Positions 61,011 through 64,000 of a stretch of DNA of 64,000 nt are shown here, one piece after another. Source of the stretch: Caprimulgus europaeus (taxonomy: Eukaryota > Chordata > Aves > Caprimulgiformes > Caprimulgidae); NCBI GenBank assembly GCA_907165065.1, contig OU015529.1, positions 10,239,554-10,303,553 on the forward strand. The letters are read 5' to 3'. A program made the position numbers and the translations under genes. Position 1 is the first letter of the stretch. Every line of letters starts with the position of its first letter. The notes beneath the pieces are model-generated. The model worked only from the letters and a program-made list of their open reading frames with translations. It did not search any database and was not told the origin of the DNA.

Positions 61011-63420
61011 AAAAACTCTTAGCTTCACCACAGGAAAATGATTTCTTCATTCACATGCTATTATTTCTGAAGCTAATGGACATACTTTTAAAATAGTATT
61101 ATCTAGACCACATTTGGCCTTTCTAGCCCAGCCTGGGATGCCTGACAGGAGGTGTATCAGTATGATGGGAGCAGATCAAAGTGCTCACAAACCCATGGTT
61201 CCCCACATGGTTGGTTGCCTCTAAATTGGACAAAGCTGCTTGGGCTGGATGTAACCAAAGCTACGAGGTGCTCCTTCTGAAGCTTTCTTATCCTTGAATC
61301 TTATCTGCTTTTTAGGACTTACCCCAAGTGGCAAAAGACTCCCAACACTGTTAATACTGGCAGAGCTTCCCCAGCAATGGCAGCCATGGGCCTTAGCCAT
61401 GAAGACTCTACTTGGCTCCCTCATTCATTCATGATGTGGAGATCCTGCTGCCCTGCCTCTGCTGTGTGATGCTGGTGACACTGGTGACCAGGTGGTCCTG
61501 GCAGGGACATGGTGGCAAGACTTGCTGCACTTGCACAGAGGTCAGCTCAGGTTCTTGGTCCCAGCTGAGGCTTTCATTTGCTGGGTAGGGGCTTTTGCAT
61601 CCTGGGGCTGCAGATCCAGCAGGGATGGAGCTGACTGTCAGGTCCGAGATTTGGAAGATTTCTGTCCTCCATGGCAGATTTGAACGCTGTTGTGTGACTT
61701 TTTCCTTTGTCAAATCTGGATCCCAGAAGGGCTGGTTGGGAACACTTTAATTACAACGGTTGCAGCATCAACAGGCTCCAGTGCAGCCGGTGGCTTGGTT
61801 AGTGTCTGACCAAGACGGCTGCAAGCCGAAAGGCTGAGTCCTGGCATGCTGACGGGCTTAGTGCTGCACCTTCTGTAGCTCATCTAATTTCCTTTGGCTT
61901 CTCATCGAGAAGAGTTGGTGTTCACAGTTCTGCCTTACAGAGTTTCTTGGTAAATCTAAAGGCACAGAAAGTCTTCACAGCCACTTTTAATTTTAGATTC
62001 TACCACACTCTACTATTGCTCACTAAAAACATAATTGAAGAAGTCTTACTAGGTAGTTTCACTGTAACAGGTATTAGTTATAAATGAACTTATTGCTTTA
62101 TTTAGCCACATTCTGGTACCCATGTCTCCATGCTTTTGTGTCTGTAACAAAAAAAAGAATAAGGGAGAATGAAATAAAGAAAACTGAAACTCCCAATATT
62201 TTCCTTACAGAGCAGTAAAATAGGGCATGAACCTCTATAAATTATCCTTTAATACAAAGAACAAATAATCCATTATCCTCTTCTTATATCTGTAGAGAAT
62301 ATGTTTTGACTGAGAAGAGTCTGTTTTGGCTGAAAAACATCAAAATAACATGGCCGAGAGCAGGAATATTTCCTATGAGGAGCAGCAACTGAAGTAGCTT
62401 TTAATGCAGTGCAATCAAAAGCTCAAATCACAAGTTCAACTTGAGTAACCTCAACTTAAGAAAATCACAGATCTGAATCTTCTCCAAAACTGGACTTTAT
62501 AACAAAGGTCAACAGCATGTCCCCATCTAATGCTCCTGGCTTTCAAACCTTGTACCCCATCAGAGGGATCTGAGTGTTGTATTGGATGCGTTAGTGGGAC
62601 AGTGCTGGTTCAGAACAAAGAAACATATTTGATTAATAAAATTCACACTTGTGCTGAGGGCTGACATTGGACCTGCTCACAACTTGATTCTCATCTAAGC
62701 CCTCAGGCTTAAGCGAAACCTATTTGCCTTGTGCTTATTTTCTGCACAGGGGTGAATTTCATTCTATGCGAGGTCTGTGCGACATAACCCAAGAAGTAAA
62801 GAGGAATGAGAAATATTTCCCTCCGTTCCTGCAACATGTCCCTGATTTCCTTTTAAAATGTCTCTGATAATTGTTTTCAAATGCTGGCATGTACTTGCTC
62901 TTTGGAGGAGGCACTCATTCTAAGAAAATGTGCAAATCTCCAGGGCTGATTTGGTTTTCAGAGGATGGAGTTCCCTAAAACAAACTCTTAAAAAAATAAG
63001 TTGCTATTTCTCTAATGGACACATCTGAAGAACAACACATATCTCTTTTTTCAGTCTGACAGAATGAAACGTCAGTCCTGATGAATATTTGCATGTAATT
63101 ACATAGCTCATCTAGCTTTTCCTGATCAAGTGATATAGCATGCAAGCCAAGCACCAATGTACAATAAAACAGATTAAATCCTTATTGCCTAGATTAGCTT
63201 CAACTGCTCTTTGGGTTTCTTCGTGAAAATGCACTTTCAAGTCAGCTGATGGCCACATATTATAGCCCCACAAAAAACGTTGCAAGGGCTAAGCACTCTA
63301 AACTCCAGCTATTGCAATAATTTAATCCTTTTGTGGATCTAAAGATGCAGAAGTCCTCATCTTCTCATCATAACTGACTTAATGAAAATCTCTGGTGACA
63401 AATTGATTTTTTTCAACCTG
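61011..63420. other. Intergenic DNA, nothing recognised
   Basis: A GC-richer segment at 61420-61900 yields frames of up to 94 codons with no similarity. The rest is AT-rich unique DNA. Confidence 0.55.
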
Positions 63421-63600
63421 CCAAGTTCCTGTAGTAGATTTAAAATGAAGCAATCTTTAATTTATTCTTAACTTTTAATCCCAATAAAACACTCAAACAG
63501 CAGCTTCTGCTGGCACTTGGAATGCGGCTGTTTAATAAAATAGCAGCAGCAGTTCCAGTTTGTGGATGGATACATTTCTCTTTGTCTCTTTACACAATAG
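63421..63600. other. Possible conserved noncoding element
   Basis: This unique AT-rich block has two AATAAA hexamers, a GGAATG TEAD-like core near 63520 and a short AGCAGCAGCAG run. Evidence is weak. Confidence 0.2.
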
Positions 63601-64000
63601 ACTATACCCATGGCTAACTAGCTGACATGGTTAACTCCAGAACTGACTTTACTGTGGTGTATTTTGTTTGAATTATGCTACTCAAACGTTCACATACATA
63701 GAGCTCTCACTGAAGTCACATTAGGCCGAAGCTTAAGAGATACTGAAGAATTACATCCAGTCTGGTGTCACTTCACCAGCCTTAAATCAGCTTGTAAAGG
63801 AAGCTTACACACAGAAACAAAGCCAACTCCAATGGAGTTCAGAGTCTTCACCTCTCATTTCCATAAGACACCCTTCAGAAGATCCCACCTGGGAAAGAAC
63901 TATCAGCTAAGTTGTGTGGATCTGTTCCTATAGCACAGTGTTTCAGGAAAGTAATCTACAGTTACCTACAGAAATGTCATTTGAAATGCCATCAAACCAC
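63601..64000. other. Intergenic DNA at window end
   Basis: Nothing is recognised. The 89-codon frame at 63664-63933 has no recognisable domain. Confidence 0.5.

Noticed and set aside
1..64000. CRISPR arrays, bacterial operons, riboswitches, insertion sequences, endogenous retroviral genes.
   Set aside because: None is visible. No regularly spaced direct-repeat array other than the minisatellite, no gag/pol-like frame and no paired LTRs were seen, and the context is vertebrate nuclear DNA.

Overview
This window looks like noncoding nuclear DNA from a sauropsid vertebrate, most probably a bird. The evidence is three 3'-end fragments of CR1 LINEs. One of them, at about 12825-13200, keeps the characteristic CR1 ending with imperfect 8-mer repeats. 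There are also a few old MIR-type SINE remnants, overall AT-rich composition, very low recognisable repeat density, and many short simple repeats. I cannot name the species or chromosome.

I find no protein-coding gene, tRNA, rRNA or known microRNA that I can defend. No open frame is longer than about 205 codons. The longest ones lie in locally GC-rich DNA, overlap other frames, and resemble no protein family I recognise. The window is best read as a gene desert or a very large intron. A short or isolated exon could be missed by eye.

Layout. 1-2.0 kb: unremarkable, with a moderately GC-rich stretch at 0.6-1.7 kb. 2.18-2.92 kb: the one clear CpG island, whose core is a GC-rich minisatellite of seven recognisable repeats plus a (GGCCG)n run. 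3.64-3.90 kb: a weaker CpG-rich satellite of that island. 3.9-12.8 kb: AT-rich intergenic DNA with a nested inverted-repeat block at 7.9-8.1 kb. 12.8-17.1 kb: two CR1 remnants. 17-29 kb: intergenic DNA with microsatellites and a small CpG-rich patch at 23.0-23.3 kb. 29.2-30.3 kb: a cluster of three MIR-like remnants. 30.6-31.0 kb: a compact block with a G-quadruplex motif, a perfect 12-bp palindrome and E-boxes, which is a candidate regulatory element. 31.7-32.0 kb: a third CR1 remnant. 32-64 kb: mostly unannotated AT-rich DNA with simple repeats, a G28 homopolymer at 49.3 kb, one more MIR-like remnant at 55.5 kb, and a few blocks (about 38.0-38.5, 48.0-48.2, 60.7-61.0 and 63.4-63.6 kb) whose texture suggests conserved noncoding elements.

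No genes work together here. If the region has a function it is probably cis-regulatory, which sequence from one genome cannot prove. I did not find a convincing new biological system. The most distinctive structures are the minisatellite-cored CpG island and the nested inverted repeat at 7.9-8.1 kb.
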